Source of the DNA: Holdemania massiliensis | Lineage (GTDB): Bacteria > Bacillota_I > Bacilli_A > Erysipelotrichales > Erysipelotrichaceae | Direction of reading: 5' to 3' | DNA: 64,000 nucleotides | Assembly: GCF_022440805.1 (NCBI RefSeq) | Contig: NZ_JAKNTK010000001.1 | Location: 2,356,001-2,420,000 of the forward strand | Shown: piece by piece, positions 25,325-33,846 of the stretch | Position numbering within the stretch: position 1 is the stretch's first letter | How the letters are laid out: the number at the start of each line of letters is the position of its first letter | Notes under the pieces: generated by a model | Told to the model about the DNA's origin: nothing | The model's input: only the letters and a program-made list of their open reading frames with translations | Databases searched by the model: none | Position numbers and translations under genes: made by a program

Positions 25325-25609
25325 TTATCCTAAAATATCGATGAGCACACGATTCGGTCCGGATTCCACTTCCACCAGCCGAAACGGCTCACATTCCTTT
25401 AATTCCTTCACCGATGTCTGAACAAACTGGAGTATCGCTTCGCGATTGTCCAGCAGGATCTGCACGGTTTCATCACGCGACTGAGCCGGAACATACTGTG
25501 ATCCCCAAAGCACCACTTTTAAGATTGCGGCGGCAGCACTCAGCGGGATTGCCGGAATCGTCACATTCTGTTCAACGGACTCCACAACAATTTTAATCTT
25601 TTTGGCCAT
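25325..25609 (-). CDS. Small protein of unknown function in DUF2089 operon
   Basis: A 94-residue soluble protein with no motif I recognise. It begins MAKKIKIVVESVEQNVTIPA and has a hydrophobic AAAAILKVVLW stretch that is too short and amphipathic to be a confident membrane helix. The C-terminal half is alpha-beta. A strong promoter and CAGGAGGA ribosome site precede it, so it is the first gene of the DUF2089/SHOCT operon. The IKIVVES start and VESGPNRVLIDIL ending recall the C-terminal domain of the SHOCT-like neighbour, which may mean a shared fold. Confidence 0.65.
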   Translation of the reverse strand: MAKKIKIVVESVEQNVTIPAIPLSAAAAILKVVLWGSQYVPAQSRDETVQILLDNREAILQFVQTSVKELKECEPFRLVEVESGPNRVLIDILG

Positions 25610-25629
25610 CCTCGTGTCCTCCTGAGATT

Positions 25630-25657
25630 ATTATAAATGTTATTTAAATTATTTCAA
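25630..25657 (-). promoter_or_regulatory. Promoter of the DUF2089/SHOCT operon
   Basis: TTGAAA and TATAAT are 16 bases apart on the minus strand. A very AT-rich run directly upstream (25660-25700) could act as an UP element. Confidence 0.75.
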
Positions 25658-25704
25658 GTTATTTTTAAGAATATTGAATTTTTATATTAATTAAATTAAT
25701 CATA

Positions 25705-26163
25705 TCAGTTCAATATCTTATGAATTCCATTACGGATTCGAATATAAACGTACGCTGAATGCAGATCTGAGAAGGTTTTCATATGATGATAATACGCAAA
25801 GGCCGGATCACTCAGCATGTCCAGAACGATATACCGCCAGCGAACGCCGCGCTCCGTCTGAATCCAGGCCGCCGCTCCCGGCTCGGGCTGAATCTGTTGA
25901 TCCCCGCATTTCAGACACGTTCCGGACAAGGACACGGACACATCTTCAAGCTGTTCACTGGGATGCTGATCATCGAGAAAATAACGAACAAAAGAACAGG
26001 CTTGTTTCAGACTGTCCCATACTTCCTGATTGATTTCATTGACCTGCGTGACTGCAATTAACACCGGCGGATGGTCCTGCACGTAGCGGATAAATCGTTT
26101 CCGGCAAAGCCTTGCATCATAACTGTCGCCGAGAATAGCCGCATCCAGCAACACCAGATCCAT
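25705..26163 (-). CDS. Conserved-looking protein of unknown function
   Basis: A 152-residue protein without a recognised family. The N terminus is DLVLLDAAILGDSYDARLCRKRF, suggesting an alpha-beta fold resembling response-regulator-like or P-loop-less domains; a CLKC pair near residue 80 might bind metal. GGAGGGG before the ATG makes translation likely. It lies between ftsZ and the DUF2089 operon and is separated from ftsZ by a terminator, so it has its own promoter or depends on readthrough. Confidence 0.6.
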   Translation of the reverse strand: MDLVLLDAAILGDSYDARLCRKRFIRYVQDHPPVLIAVTQVNEINQEVWDSLKQACSFVRYFLDDQHPSEQLEDVSVSLSGTCLKCGDQQIQPEPGAAAWIQTERGVRWRYIVLDMLSDPAFAYYHHMKTFSDLHSAYVYIRIRNGIHKILN

Positions 26164-26234
26164 GATAAATCCCCTCCTTCCGGATCGTTACACTTTTATT
26201 TTACCACGATGAAGCGCTTTCAACCAGCTGGAAA

Positions 26235-26264
26235 GAAAAAGACGGAATTTCTAGTTCCGTCCCC
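26235..26264 (-). terminator. Terminator after ftsZ
   Basis: On the minus strand GGGACGGAA pairs with TTCCGTC around CTAGAAA, and TTTTTCTTTC follows. Confidence 0.82.
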
Positions 26265-26277
26265 TCTAACTGACTGT

Positions 26278-27360
26278 TTATTTGCGGGAGAGAAAGAAGC
26301 TTGGAATTCCGCTGTTGTCTTCCTCATCCTCTTCCGTTTCCTTCTTGATTTCTTCAGTGATCTTATTGGCGACCTTCACTGACGGTTTTGCTTGAGAAGG
26401 CACCTTGATCTTCGGCAGATCAAACCCGGTGGCGATCACCGTCACAATGATCGACTCGCCGATCTTTTCATTGATCGCCACACCGAAGATGATATCGATA
26501 TCATTGCCGGCCGCTTCACGGATGTATTCAACGGCATCATTCGCATCATAGATGGAGATGTTGGCGCCGCCGGTAACATTGACGATCGCTTTTTTAGCCC
26601 CGTTGATCTGCGCTTCCAAAAGCGGCGACTGAATCGCTTTCTGAGCTGCTTCCTGAGCCTTGTTGTCACCCTGTGAAATCCCGATGCCGATCAAGGCGCT
26701 GCCCTGACCTTCCATGACCGAACGCACGTCTGCAAAATCCAAGTTGATCATCGCCGGAACCGCAATCAGATCGGTGATCGTCTGCACGCCCTGGCGCAGA
26801 ACGTTATCAGCTTCCTTAAATGCTTCGACAAACGGAATGCGGCCGATGACCTGAAGCAGCTGATTGTTGGAAACGATAATCAGAGAATCGATGAATTCGC
26901 TTAACTGGCCTAAACCAGCTTCAGCCTGAGCCATCCGCCGCGGACCTTCAAAGGAGAACGGCTTGGTGACAATTCCAACCGTCAGCGCGCCCATTTCCTT
27001 GGCGATCTTCGCAAACAACGGAGACGCGCCGGTTCCTGTACCGCCGCCCATGCCGGCGGTGATAAAGACCATATCGGCACCTGACATCGCCTCGCGGATT
27101 TCTTCTTCATTTTCTAACGCTGCTTTGCGTCCCATTTCCGGGTTAGCACCCGCGCCTAAACCCCGCGTCGTTTCCCGACCCAGTATAATTTTGTTTTCAA
27201 CCGGGGATTTGTTGAGATCCTGCATGTCGGTATTGGCAACGTAGAATTCAACACCCTGAACGCCTTCCTCGACCATGCGGTTAACGGCGTTGCAGCCGGC
27301 GCCGCCGATGCCGAAGACTTTAATTTTCGCAACCTGATTGTATTCTAAATCCATCTTCAT
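26278..27360 (-). CDS. ftsZ: Cell division protein FtsZ
   Basis: Tubulin-like GTPase that forms the division ring (360 residues, normal). The GTP-binding signature GGGTGTGAS is at 105-113, the N-terminal [14 protein letters not shown] at 16-29, and the T7 catalytic-loop region [11 protein letters not shown] is present near 208. The short acidic linker ([13 protein letters not shown]) ends in IPSFFLSRK, a good version of the C-terminal peptide that binds FtsA and other partners. It lies 15 bases after ftsA. No mur genes are next to it, so this pair stands apart from a dcw cluster. Confidence 0.97.
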   Translation of the reverse strand: MKMDLEYNQVAKIKVFGIGGAGCNAVNRMVEEGVQGVEFYVANTDMQDLNKSPVENKIILGRETTRGLGAGANPEMGRKAALENEEEIREAMSGADMVFITAGMGGGTGTGASPLFAKIAKEMGALTVGIVTKPFSFEGPRRMAQAEAGLGQLSEFIDSLIIVSNNQLLQVIGRIPFVEAFKEADNVLRQGVQTITDLIAVPAMINLDFADVRSVMEGQGSALIGIGISQGDNKAQEAAQKAIQSPLLEAQINGAKKAIVNVTGGANISIYDANDAVEYIREAAGNDIDIIFGVAINEKIGESIIVTVIATGFDLPKIKVPSQAKPSVKVANKITEEIKKETEEDEEDNSGIPSFFLSRK

Positions 27361-27375
27361 TCATCCTCTCGTTTC

Positions 27376-28641
27376 CTATTTCTGTTTGGCTTCAAAAAGC
27401 ATATCCTTTAATCGTTTTGTAATCGAATCATCGACGCTGGCTTTCTCTTTTTTCAGTCCGCCGATCGTCACCGCTTTTTCAAACTGCGCGGCATTGACGC
27501 CGACCTGATCGGTATTGAGTAGCGGCTGCTGATCCTTATACGCATAGAACAGACCCAGACAAGCCGTCAGCGCACTGTCGCGCACGCCCAGTGTTTCCGG
27601 ATAATACACCTTGGTCGGAGCATTCAGATGATCCTGAACATACTCTGCAATCTCCTGCAGCTCGCCGCCTTCGCCGACGATCACAACCTGTGTCCTGCCC
27701 GCTTTAAGAATCGGTCGGCACATCTGTTCGATCTCGCTCATCCAGCTTTCCAGCGGTTCACGGATCGCTTCGCAAAGTTCCTTTTCCGACAGCGTATACG
27801 TCTTCGTATTCTTTGACCAGATGTAAATCGGTGTCTGCAGCGGCCGGCGCTGATTCAAGCGCGTGTTGTATTTAACCAACCGCACCGCCTCCGCTAACGG
27901 CAGCTCATAGCGTTCAACCAACGCCTGACTCCACTGATCAATGCCTTGTTCGATAATCTCACAGCTGGCTAACTTGCCTTTGGACAGCAGCGACAGCGTC
28001 GTCGTCTGTTCTTCCAATCGGATCAAAATCAAATTCTGATCCATCGTCTGTTCAAACAAAGCTGCTTCTTTGGCAATGGCGAAACTGTCCAGGCTGATAT
28101 CCAGCACTTCCAATCCCGCCTGTTCCACACAGTTGACATATTCAAATGCGATTTTGCGGTTGGCGCACAGCAGATCCACATCCACTGTCAGCTCATCGCA
28201 CAGCTCGCCAATCGGCATCCGCCGCGTCGATATTCCATTGCAGGTATACCGCACGCAGACAGCGCTGATCAACGCTAATCCGTTTTCAATCTTGGTCTTC
28301 ATTGCGTTTTTGACAGCTTCCCGAACATCGAGGACGGTAACGCGGCGATCAAAAGAAGAAACCGGCACCGTTATTTTCAGCGATTTGCGCATCATATCCC
28401 GTGAAGGAATCGATAACAAAACACGTTCAATTCGAGCACCGATCATTCGGGAAGCGTTTTCCGCCGCCCTTCGAATCGCTTTGACAACCTCATTGGGTTC
28501 GCTCAGCTGATGCAGCTGAACACCTGCCACAGGAACCCGTTCGACTTTGATTATATTAAAGCGAGTGTTGAAGAACTCGCCTACCAGCAATCTTACTTCG
28601 TGATCCGCTATATCCAGCGCCGCGAAAATCTGCTTGTCCAT
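27376..28641 (-). CDS. ftsA: Cell division protein FtsA
   Basis: Actin-like membrane tether for FtsZ (421 residues, typical). The start MDKQIFAALDIADHEVRLLVGEF holds the phosphate-1-like strand, the SHS2/1C domain lies around 85-165, and VIVGEGGELQEIAEYV near 320 is the adenosine motif. The C terminus DSITKRLKDMLFEAKQK is amphipathic and fits the membrane-targeting helix. The sequence is rather divergent (usual GGG in the adenosine motif is GEGGEL) but synteny with ftsZ leaves little doubt. Confidence 0.93.
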   Translation of the reverse strand: MDKQIFAALDIADHEVRLLVGEFFNTRFNIIKVERVPVAGVQLHQLSEPNEVVKAIRRAAENASRMIGARIERVLLSIPSRDMMRKSLKITVPVSSFDRRVTVLDVREAVKNAMKTKIENGLALISAVCVRYTCNGISTRRMPIGELCDELTVDVDLLCANRKIAFEYVNCVEQAGLEVLDISLDSFAIAKEAALFEQTMDQNLILIRLEEQTTTLSLLSKGKLASCEIIEQGIDQWSQALVERYELPLAEAVRLVKYNTRLNQRRPLQTPIYIWSKNTKTYTLSEKELCEAIREPLESWMSEIEQMCRPILKAGRTQVVIVGEGGELQEIAEYVQDHLNAPTKVYYPETLGVRDSALTACLGLFYAYKDQQPLLNTDQVGVNAAQFEKAVTIGGLKKEKASVDDSITKRLKDMLFEAKQK

Positions 28642-28668
28642 GCCTTTTTCGACCCCCTGAGCTACACA

Positions 28669-28697
28669 TATATACTATATCATAAAACGGTATTCAA
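28669..28697 (-). promoter_or_regulatory. Promoter of ftsAZ
   Basis: TTGAAT and TATATA are 17 bases apart on the minus strand, about 28 bases before the ftsA start. An overlapping -10-like TATAGT lies five bases upstream. The remaining 160 bases to the rpmB promoter are AT-rich with no other feature. Confidence 0.65.
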
Positions 28698-28863
28698 CAA
28701 AAGAATTTTTCCAACAATTCGCATTGTGTGCCCAGCGTTGTAAAATTGTTGTCAATTTCATACGGAAGCTGCCGAATTTCATAAAATTATTGGTGTTTTC
28801 AGCCCTTCCTGAACTTACTTGTAAAAAAATCCTTTTTCTTTCTCACCTTTTTCCGATAACGCC

Positions 28864-28892
28864 TTGCATTTTTTGGATGATCATGTTATAGT
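28864..28892 (+). promoter_or_regulatory. Promoter of rpmB
   Basis: TTGCAT and TATAGT are separated by 17 bases. The ribosome site AAAGGGGGG follows at 28914-28922. Confidence 0.72.
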
Positions 28893-28931
28893 TTACAAGC
28901 GAAATTAAGACAGAAAGGGGGGTTACGGTTA

Positions 28932-29126
28932 ATGTCTAGAGTATGTGCCGTATCCGGTAAAAAAGCCTTATCAGGAAATAAGCGTTCTCATTCCATGCAT
29001 GCATCCCGCCGCAAATGGAACGTTAATTTACAAAAAGTTAAAGTGATGGTTGATGGTAAGCCACAGCGAATCCGTATTTCCGCCCGTGCTTTAAAAACAC
29101 TGAAGGCTCAGCAGAAAAACGGTTAA
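28932..29126 (+). CDS. rpmB: 50S ribosomal protein L28
   Basis: Large-subunit ribosomal protein, 64 residues, typical for Bacillota. Recognised from [21 protein letters not shown] and the downstream [12 protein letters not shown]; it lacks the Cys pairs of the zinc-binding form. It has its own promoter and terminator. In Bacillus subtilis rpmB lies just beyond thiN; here it is about 3.5 kb beyond thiN, on the opposite strand, with ftsAZ divergent to it. Confidence 0.97.
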   Translation: MSRVCAVSGKKALSGNKRSHSMHASRRKWNVNLQKVKVMVDGKPQRIRISARALKTLKAQQKNG

Positions 29127-29129
29127 TTA

Positions 29130-29153
29130 AAAAGGAGTTCTGCTCCTTTTTTT
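29130..29153 (+). terminator. Terminator of rpmB
   Basis: AAAAGGAG and CTCCTTTTTTT form a short stem around TTCTG, right behind the stop codon. Confidence 0.88.
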
Positions 29154-29162
29154 CTTTGCATT

Positions 29163-29219
29163 CAAAAATAACAGCCCAAGGGGCGGGAAGCTCATTGCTT
29201 TCAACACCTGGGGCTGTTT
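29163..29219 (-). terminator. Terminator of the transmembrane HTH gene
   Basis: On the minus strand AACAGCCCC pairs with GGGCTGTT across a loop of about 33 bases that itself may fold, and TATTTTTG follows. It starts about 35 bases after the stop codon. Confidence 0.7.
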
Positions 29220-29254
29220 TCTTTTTGATTATCGATCAGTCTGAACTAATTCGG

Positions 29255-31180
29255 CTAAGCTTCCTCGCGAATGGCCACGGTATATTCACCCTCACTCCAA
29301 ATTTGTCCGTCGCTGTGCTTCCAATCCGGACCTTCGCAGCGGACAAGCCAGAAACGATAGTTCTGCCGATCCTCGCTAATCCCATCGTAAAGCAGCCACA
29401 AAGTTTGATTACCGTTTTCTTCCAGAAGAGCCTGCTGCCCGTCTTCGCTGATGACTGCCGTTTTCTCAGCAAAGTCTTGTTCCAGCAGAAACTGCAGAGC
29501 CTGGGCTGGAGAGCGGCGGCTGACATACATATAGATCGTATCATAAGCGCCGCTGACAAAGCTATGCGCGGACAGTTCATTTTCCGGAAGGATCGGTTCA
29601 TCCTCCGTTAGTTTTAAGCCGGTTGTCCCGTCAGTCAGGGTGTGAATGACTGCGGCCAGCACCGCTTCCTGCCCCTGCATCAGCCGGATTCGATAGGTCA
29701 TCGCAAACGCTTCGCCCGTCGGGCCTGCACCTTGATTGCCTGGCGAAACTGCCCATTCCGCAGTCTTCACTTCTAATAATTGATCTTCCGCAGTGCCCGC
29801 CAGCCGCTGCACAGACGTGATCTCCGTCCGCACATCAACGCCGTTGACACGGTAAGCCTCAGCCTGCTGCGTCAGTGTCAATAAGCTCAGCCACACCGGA
29901 TCGATACTGCGGGTTTCCAGCTTCATCGTCCCTTCCGGCAGTTCCTGCTGCAGCTGCGGATCTGTTTGGATCGTCTGCCGCATCGCTTCAATCAATGTGA
30001 TTTCCGCTTCCTCAGCACTGAATTCTGGACTTTCTGAGAAACTCACTTCCGGCAGTGGAGCATTCCGCATAAAGTTCATCGGCTGAGTTGACTGCATCGC
30101 AACCGGGCACAGGATCAGCTGTCCATCCACAAACAGATCCTGTTCATTCAAAACCCCATCGTCTCCCAATACCAAACTCCACTGCGGCTGGCCCTCACGG
30201 CACAGAGCCAGAGCGAGCGTACCGAACGGCACACAGTCACTGTAAGCATAATCTTCCTGCAACCCATCCTTTTCCAGATGGATCCCCTCGCGGTCCGTCA
30301 TGATCTTCCAATCTGTCCCCGCGGTTTCCGCAGCGATCCATTCCCCGCTGATGGAGGAGATCGGGTTATGATAGCTGATCGGATTGCCGCGGTCGCCGAA
30401 GGTTGCAATCTGTTGATGGACGCTGTGATCGGTTGTTCGATAGGTAATCGTGCAGACATCATTAGCCAGCCACTGCAGCTTCAATTTTCCCTCAACGGGA
30501 TAAGGAAATGCTTCTTGTTCCCGGCGATAAAGAAAATAGCGGCTGCGGCAGAGAGACGCTTCCCCGGAATTCCGATCTTGTTTGACCACAACCCAAAAAC
30601 GACCGTTTTCCAACAAACTGATCGTTGTTGGATGCTGCTGAAGTGCCTGCTGAAGCTGCAGGCTAAATCCAACGATCAGAAACAGCGCAGCACCCGCTCC
30701 GATTTTACGCAGGGCAGGTTTTTTAATAAAAACGCTGCCGCTGAAGGTCAGCGCACCAACCAACATCAAATTAAGCAAAGGATTCATCCAATCCGCAATG
30801 TATTCCCAACCTCGTGGATAAACGATAATCCAGCTGACAAGCTGCAGCGTGCCAATGCCTGCCGCCAGGATCAGACAAACAATTGCTGCCGCGATCCATC
30901 CCTGCCGTTGTTGACGAATTTGACGTTTTTGATTCATCTCGATTAACGAAGGCATCTCCTCCGCGGCTTCACTGTTCAAAAAAACTTCCGTATCCTGAAA
31001 CTCAGCGGGTGAAACATTAAAAATATCCGCCAGGATATGCAGCTGATCAGCACTCGGAACCGCTTGTCCGCTCTCCCATTGTGATATTTGATAACGCGGC
31101 ACAGAACACTTCTCGGCCAGCTGTTTTGGGGTCAAGCCTGCCATTTGTCGCAGCCGCTTGATCTTCTTCGCTAAGTTCAT
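29255..31180 (-). CDS. Transmembrane XRE-type HTH protein with large ectodomain
   Basis: A 641-residue protein with an unusual layout. Residues 5-60 are an XRE/Cro HTH (GLTPKQLAEKCSVPRYQISQ), followed by a charged linker, three predicted membrane helices (about 95-119, 134-152, 160-178), and a ~460-residue C-terminal part without recognised motifs. With three helices that part would lie outside the cell while the HTH stays inside. It may thus be a one-component sensor-regulator linking the cell surface to transcription. The start at 31180 has AAAGGAG eight bases upstream; a longer frame lacks a good site. No target genes are evident; downstream is rpmB on the other strand. The roughly 270 bases upstream hold nothing I recognise. 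Confidence 0.82.
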   Translation of the reverse strand: MNLAKKIKRLRQMAGLTPKQLAEKCSVPRYQISQWESGQAVPSADQLHILADIFNVSPAEFQDTEVFLNSEAAEEMPSLIEMNQKRQIRQQRQGWIAAAIVCLILAAGIGTLQLVSWIIVYPRGWEYIADWMNPLLNLMLVGALTFSGSVFIKKPALRKIGAGAALFLIVGFSLQLQQALQQHPTTISLLENGRFWVVVKQDRNSGEASLCRSRYFLYRREQEAFPYPVEGKLKLQWLANDVCTITYRTTDHSVHQQIATFGDRGNPISYHNPISSISGEWIAAETAGTDWKIMTDREGIHLEKDGLQEDYAYSDCVPFGTLALALCREGQPQWSLVLGDDGVLNEQDLFVDGQLILCPVAMQSTQPMNFMRNAPLPEVSFSESPEFSAEEAEITLIEAMRQTIQTDPQLQQELPEGTMKLETRSIDPVWLSLLTLTQQAEAYRVNGVDVRTEITSVQRLAGTAEDQLLEVKTAEWAVSPGNQGAGPTGEAFAMTYRIRLMQGQEAVLAAVIHTLTDGTTGLKLTEDEPILPENELSAHSFVSGAYDTIYMYVSRRSPAQALQFLLEQDFAEKTAVISEDGQQALLEENGNQTLWLLYDGISEDRQNYRFWLVRCEGPDWKHSDGQIWSEGEYTVAIREEA

Positions 31181-31450
31181 CGTTGTCAACTCCTTTGGAT
31201 AGGCATCAGTGTAGCACGAACAAGCCGGCTTTTCCAGTCCCGTCCAATCCAAAATAAAAGGCGGCCCATGGCAGCCCACTCAAAGAACTTATTATTTCAA
31301 TCCAAGCTCGATCATTGAACAGAGTACGATCTTCTCTTTCGTTGATTGACTTCATGTCAGTCGTGAATACTGATCTCCGCCGCTGCCGTTAATCTTGTTT
31401 TTAGTGATTCCGCTTTCCAACGGTAGAGGTGAAAGAATTCTCACTTATTC

Positions 31451-31951
31451 TTATTGAATACGGAAAAGAAAAGCGATCTGATCGAGAGAACGATCCGCAT
31501 GCCCCAAGTCCTGGGCGATTTCTTCCCCACCCCTTCGTTTGTAGAAAGCTAAAGCTCGGTGGTTATGGGCATTGCAGCGGCAGCCAATGACCGTTTGACC
31601 CGCGGCTTTGGCCCGGCGCAGAATTTCCGTCCAAACCTGAGAACCCAGACCCTGATGCTGAAAATCGGAAGTCAAATAGAGTGCATTCACGCTCATGGCA
31701 ACGCCGGTTATCGGATGCTTCGGTTTTCCCAGAATAAAGTAACCCGCATCCTGTCCCTCGGCCAGAATAAGACAGACCTGAGTTTCATGATCTGTGATCG
31801 CCTCACGAAATTTTTCAGCATGGACAGCCTCATCAAACTCCCTCAGCCAGGATTCGGGATAAATTCCGGTGTAGGTTTCCTGCCACACCCTTCGCTTCAG
31901 CCTGACCAGCCGGTCAAGACAATCTTTACTTGCTGTAGTAAACGTCATCAT
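31451..31951 (-). CDS. GNAT-family N-acetyltransferase
   Basis: Acetyl-CoA-dependent N-acetyltransferase of 166 residues. The acetyl-CoA-binding motif A is seen as DFQHQGLGSQVWTEIL (about 95-115), and HNHRALAFYKRRGGE near 133 is motif B. The substrate is unknown. It overlaps the P-loop kinase gene by four bases (ATGA), so the two are translationally coupled and probably act on related or the same compound. Confidence 0.85.
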   Translation of the reverse strand: MMTFTTASKDCLDRLVRLKRRVWQETYTGIYPESWLREFDEAVHAEKFREAITDHETQVCLILAEGQDAGYFILGKPKHPITGVAMSVNALYLTSDFQHQGLGSQVWTEILRRAKAAGQTVIGCRCNAHNHRALAFYKRRGGEEIAQDLGHADRSLDQIAFLFRIQ

Positions 31952-32556
31952 GAGTTCATCAACTCAGTCAGCTGGCGGCACAGTGCTTCCACGGAAATCA
32001 CGGAAGGATCCGTACAGTCCACAGGAATCAACGTTCCAATCGCAAAGCGACGATAGCCGCGCTGTTCAATGCTTTGTTCAAAATCAGCGAAGCAGATTGG
32101 ATCGGGAATCCGATCGGGCTCCACTGTCGGATAGCGGTCATTAACGACATGTCCCCGATGCCGGGAAGGCGATTGATCCCGCTTGACAAACCGCTCATAA
32201 ATGGTCCGGGTATCGCCGTCAAACAAGATTGTGATCATCTGACAGCCGGTCTTTTCCGCCAGCCTCTGCAAGCCCGGCAGCGAAAGATCCTCAAAGTTAT
32301 TTTCCAGAATGACCGATTGTCCTGCCGTTAAACATTGCAGCGCCGTGTTATAGAGAATATCCATCGCGGCCAGTCCCAACTGAACTTTTTCCTGCCGGCT
32401 TTCAAAACCCAGACGGTCAAAAAGATCCTCTTTGATGGAATCTTTGGAAAACATCGGGATTCCCAGTTTCTGACTTAACTGAATCGCCAGCGTCGTTTTG
32501 CCGCTGGCCGGCATTCCCGCAAGACACACGCACGTTGGCTTTTTGTTTTTATTCAT
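31948..32556 (-). CDS. P-loop kinase (AAA_33/zeta-like)
   Basis: A 202-residue small-molecule kinase. Walker A is GMPASGKTT (residues 14-22); FSKDSIKEDLFDRLG follows as in AAA_33, zeta-toxin and aminoglycoside or gluconate kinase-like proteins. The lid region YERFVKRDQSPSRHRGHV carries the Arg residues that hold phosphate. No epsilon-like antitoxin is present and the partner is an acetyltransferase, so a toxin role is unlikely. The target is unknown. It starts 26 bases after thiN ends. Confidence 0.82.
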   Translation of the reverse strand: MNKNKKPTCVCLAGMPASGKTTLAIQLSQKLGIPMFSKDSIKEDLFDRLGFESRQEKVQLGLAAMDILYNTALQCLTAGQSVILENNFEDLSLPGLQRLAEKTGCQMITILFDGDTRTIYERFVKRDQSPSRHRGHVVNDRYPTVEPDRIPDPICFADFEQSIEQRGYRRFAIGTLIPVDCTDPSVISVEALCRQLTELMNS

Positions 32557-32581
32557 TGACTTATCCTTTCCTATCCTTCAA

Positions 32582-33205
32582 TCAGGAATTCGGCTTGGCG
32601 TCGTTGCAGCGAACGACCAGGATCCGTCCCTGATCCAGCGTCACCACCGCTTCCTGATCGACAATTTCATTGGATATCCCGATCGTATCGCCGCGATCCA
32701 TGAAATAATGATCGAGCGGATAAAGAAAACCTTCCAGCGTAATCACCGCCGGCTCAATCGCAAAAAAGGAAATAAACCGAGCGGCATTGGCCTTAAACAC
32801 ATGCCGTCCAGGTTCCAGACAAGACAATTCATTGTTTTTTTCACGCAGGATAATCGGGACTTCCTGATACATCACTAGAAGCAGATTCGCCAGCTGATGA
32901 TCCTGTCTTCCGCCGAGGCCGCCGGTCAAAATGATCGGCTGATACCCCTGTTCCTTTGCCCAGTGCAGCGCCGAGAGCGCGTCGGTTTCATCCTTCATTA
33001 CCGGAAGCACTTCCACTTGATCGGCATACTGACGGATCGTTGTCATTTCTTCCGCATTGACTGAGTCGAAATCCCCGATCGCCATCACCATTCGCCGTTG
33101 TTGTCTGGCACATACGAGCGCCCCGCGGTCAGCACCGATCAAATCGCCTTCCGCCTGATCACAGTTCTGCGCCATCCCCAAAACAATAGTACAGGGTTTT
33201 AACAT
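32582..33205 (-). CDS. thiN: Thiamine diphosphokinase
   Basis: Transfers pyrophosphate from ATP to thiamine, forming the cofactor TPP (207 residues, normal). Motifs of the family are AIGDFDSVN near 45, DETDALSALHWA near 75 and LTGGLGGRQDHQLANLLL near 100. The last positions the catalytic Asp/His and metal. It overlaps the end of rpe by seven bases. The rsgA-rpe-thiN order is conserved in Bacillota. No TPP riboswitch is visible here, as expected for an internal operon gene. Confidence 0.93.
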   Translation of the reverse strand: MLKPCTIVLGMAQNCDQAEGDLIGADRGALVCARQQRRMVMAIGDFDSVNAEEMTTIRQYADQVEVLPVMKDETDALSALHWAKEQGYQPIILTGGLGGRQDHQLANLLLVMYQEVPIILREKNNELSCLEPGRHVFKANAARFISFFAIEPAVITLEGFLYPLDHYFMDRGDTIGISNEIVDQEAVVTLDQGRILVVRCNDAKPNS

Positions 33206-33846
33206 AGCGAATCAACAGCGTCGATAATGTTGTTTTTAAAGATGTAACTGCCCGCAACCAACACATCTGCGCCAGCCTGCTTACACAGCTTTCCGGTTTC
33301 GGCATTGATCCCGCCGTCAACCTCAATCCGTAAATCGGCATTTTCAGCCTGAGCCCAGGCCCGCAGCTGAGCGATTTTTTCCAGAGCGGACGGATCAAAC
33401 TGCTGCCCGCCGAAGCCCGGTTCCACCGACATCACTAAAACCAGATCAAAGTCCTGCCACAGATCTTTTAAGACATCCACCGGAGTTTTCGGTTTGATCG
33501 AAATGCCCGGCTTTACGCCCCACTGCCGCAGCTGCTTCGCCAGCTTGCGGCAGGCCTCTGCATTTTCCATCGCTTCATAATGAAAGGTGAGCCACTGTGC
33601 TCCGGCCTCGATGAAAACCGGCGCATACGTTTCAGGATCCGTGATCATCAGATGCACGTCCAGTTCACAATCCGTCAGTTTACGGAAAGCTTTGAGAATG
33701 TCCGGACCAAAGGTCAGATTCGGGACAAAATGGCCGTCCATCACATCGTAATGCAGCCATTGAGCTTGGGAAGCGTTGACCGCTTCCATCTGCGTGTTCA
33801 GCTGGGTAAAATCCAGCGATAAAATCGAGGGGGATATGATCGTCAT
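33199..33846 (-). CDS. rpe: Ribulose-phosphate 3-epimerase
   Basis: Interconverts ribulose-5-phosphate and xylulose-5-phosphate in the pentose phosphate pathway (215 residues, normal). Signature parts include SILSLDFTQLN, the metal/catalytic YDVMDGHFVPNLTFG, VHLMI, MSVEPGFGGQ and EVDGGIN. The start at 33846 overlaps the rsgA stop by one base (TGATG) and has AAGGAG upstream. Confidence 0.96.
   Translation of the reverse strand: MTIISPSILSLDFTQLNTQMEAVNASQAQWLHYDVMDGHFVPNLTFGPDILKAFRKLTDCELDVHLMITDPETYAPVFIEAGAQWLTFHYEAMENAEACRKLAKQLRQWGVKPGISIKPKTPVDVLKDLWQDFDLVLVMSVEPGFGGQQFDPSALEKIAQLRAWAQAENADLRIEVDGGINAETGKLCKQAGADVLVAGSYIFKNNIIDAVDSLC

Noticed and set aside
29163..29219. Inverted repeat as a transposon end or attachment site
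   Set aside because: A T-run follows the stem on the minus strand directly behind a gene stop; it is better explained as a terminator.
31948..32556. P-loop kinase as a zeta toxin of a toxin-antitoxin pair
   Set aside because: No antitoxin-like small gene next to it; its coupled partner is an acetyltransferase.
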